A stretch of DNA of 64,000 nucleotides from assembly GCF_003202205.1 (NCBI RefSeq), contig NZ_PDOG01000001.1, forward strand, positions 1,120,112 through 1,184,111, written 5' to 3'. The notes below the pieces were generated by a model. That model was not told the origin of the DNA. It worked only from the letters and a program-made list of their open reading frames with translations, and searched no databases. Both the position numbers and the translations under genes were made by a program. This stretch comes from Halomonas sp. LBP4 (GTDB lineage Bacteria > Pseudomonadota > Gammaproteobacteria > Pseudomonadales > Halomonadaceae). Each line of letters opens with the position of its first letter. Position 1 is the stretch's first letter. This document shows, one piece after another, positions 63,454 to 64,000 of the stretch.

Positions 63454-63621
63454 CTAGCAGCCTGTCGGATTTGACCGATCGTCGCGAGAAAGACGGATTT
63501 CGAGTCAAGTTTATCGATCTGATGAGGCGAATAGCGCGCTATTTAACGAATCAGATCGAATGAAATTGGCCGAAAGCCCGGGTTTCGCAGTAGATCAGCG
63601 TTAAGTCCGACAGGCTGCTAG
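63454..63621. mobile_element. MITE-like element with perfect terminal inverted repeats
   Basis: CTAGCAGCCTGTCGGA at 63454-63469 is exactly inverted at 63606-63621. The outer CTAG on each side may be a 4-bp target duplication around a ~160-bp element with CAGCCTGTCGGA ends. The centre contains AATAGCGCGCTATT (63530-63543) nested in CGATCTGAT/ATCAGATCG arms (63515-63523, 63550-63558) with the same midpoint, so the whole element can fold on itself. It has no gene. The rest of 63254-63691 shows nothing I can identify. Confidence 0.8.
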
Positions 63622-63691
63622 GCTCACGAAGCGGTGCCCGACGAGGCCCTCGTCAAGCCCCGACACGACGCAGCATGCATGGACTCCCGGT

Positions 63692-64000
63692 ATGGCTGAT
63701 CGAGATGGTGCCGAGTTTTCGGCGTGGAATCCCGGCCTCGAGGCCGACCTGCCCAGGCGCTACAAGCCCCTGGAGACGATTCATCGACCGGCCAACGTCT
63801 ATTCTCACCTGTCCGACATCCCGGAGCTGCGAGCCCTCACCGGGCTCCCGGAAGAGGAGTTGGTCGCGTTCCGGGCGGAACGCCTGGTGCTGCACGAGCT
63901 GATCGTGCAGGTGACGGCCGATGTCGTGGTCCTCGAAGGTGAAGAGGAGGAGCTGCTGGGGCAGCACTTTCGCCGCATCACGCTCAAGATCTTGTCCGAC
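63692..64000 (+). CDS. Unrecognised protein, 3' end outside window
   Basis: An open frame from ATG at 63692 to the window edge (103 residues, no stop). It begins MADRDGAEFSAWNPGLEADL and contains YSHLSDIPELRALTGLPEEE and LVLHELIVQVTADVVVLEGE. Codon use and charge pattern look real. It is soluble, and I do not recognise the family. No strong ribosome-binding site is seen before the ATG. Confidence 0.6.
   Translation, partial: MADRDGAEFSAWNPGLEADLPRRYKPLETIHRPANVYSHLSDIPELRALTGLPEEELVAFRAERLVLHELIVQVTADVVVLEGEEEELLGQHFRRITLKILSD

Overview
The window is GC-rich, gene-dense DNA from a gammaproteobacterium, most likely a member of the Halomonadaceae (Halomonas/Chromohalobacter type). The evidence is indirect: a very acidic lipoprotein, a sulfolactate gene set arranged much like the one known from Chromohalobacter, short heptanucleotide tandem arrays between genes, and the mix of TRAP and tripartite tricarboxylate transporters. 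I see no rRNA, tRNA, CRISPR array, prophage or complete insertion sequence. One short MITE-like element lies near the right end.

Layout. 0-2.5 kb: the 3' end of a metal-pumping P1B ATPase and a CPA1 cation/proton antiporter. 1.8-6.9 kb: a minus-strand cassette of glutamine-synthetase-like ligase, aldehyde dehydrogenase, iron alcohol dehydrogenase and class I glutamine amidotransferase. It reads as a gamma-glutamylated amine or amino-alcohol catabolic pathway, and two of its gaps are filled by 7-bp tandem repeats. 7.2-12.3 kb: a TraX-like membrane protein, a two-gene membrane unit with an ethylbenzene-dehydrogenase-type haem-binding domain, and a PhoX-family phosphatase.

12.4-39 kb is an organosulfonate catabolic island made of three modules. 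Module A (12.4-22.1 kb) has a LysR regulator divergent from cuyA (cysteate sulfo-lyase), an HpsN-like dehydrogenase, a DegT-fold aminotransferase, a TRAP importer, an Asp/Glu-racemase-family protein and a YeiH-family exporter. I propose that it degrades an amino-alcohol sulfonate such as cysteinolate through cysteate. Module B (22.2-30.1 kb) has hpsN-hpsO-hpsP, a second TRAP importer with an extra small membrane protein, and a LacI regulator. Two copies of one perfect palindromic operator mark its two promoters. It should convert dihydroxypropanesulfonate (DHPS) to sulfolactate. Module C (30.1-39 kb) has suyAB, a tripartite tricarboxylate transporter, slcC, comC, a second YeiH-family exporter and a GntR regulator. 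It should turn both sulfolactate enantiomers into pyruvate and sulfite.

39-48 kb holds purE-purK, an acidic lipoprotein, a TAXI-type TRAP operon with a DUF1850 protein, a YbaL-like K+/H+ antiporter flanked by possible gene debris, and a solitary small HTH protein. 48-57 kb is a selenium island: egtD, a fused oxidoreductase-selD (senC role), senB and senA for selenoneine, followed by a three-gene ABC importer of the putative selenate type. 57-64 kb holds ilvD, a TPP-riboswitch-controlled Na+ symporter with a cysteine-less TenA, an unrecognised protein, an HNH endonuclease, an AhpD-like protein, the MITE-like element and a gene that runs off the window.

The two islands share a theme: import of marine organosulfur or selenium compounds and their conversion to central metabolites or a protective betaine.
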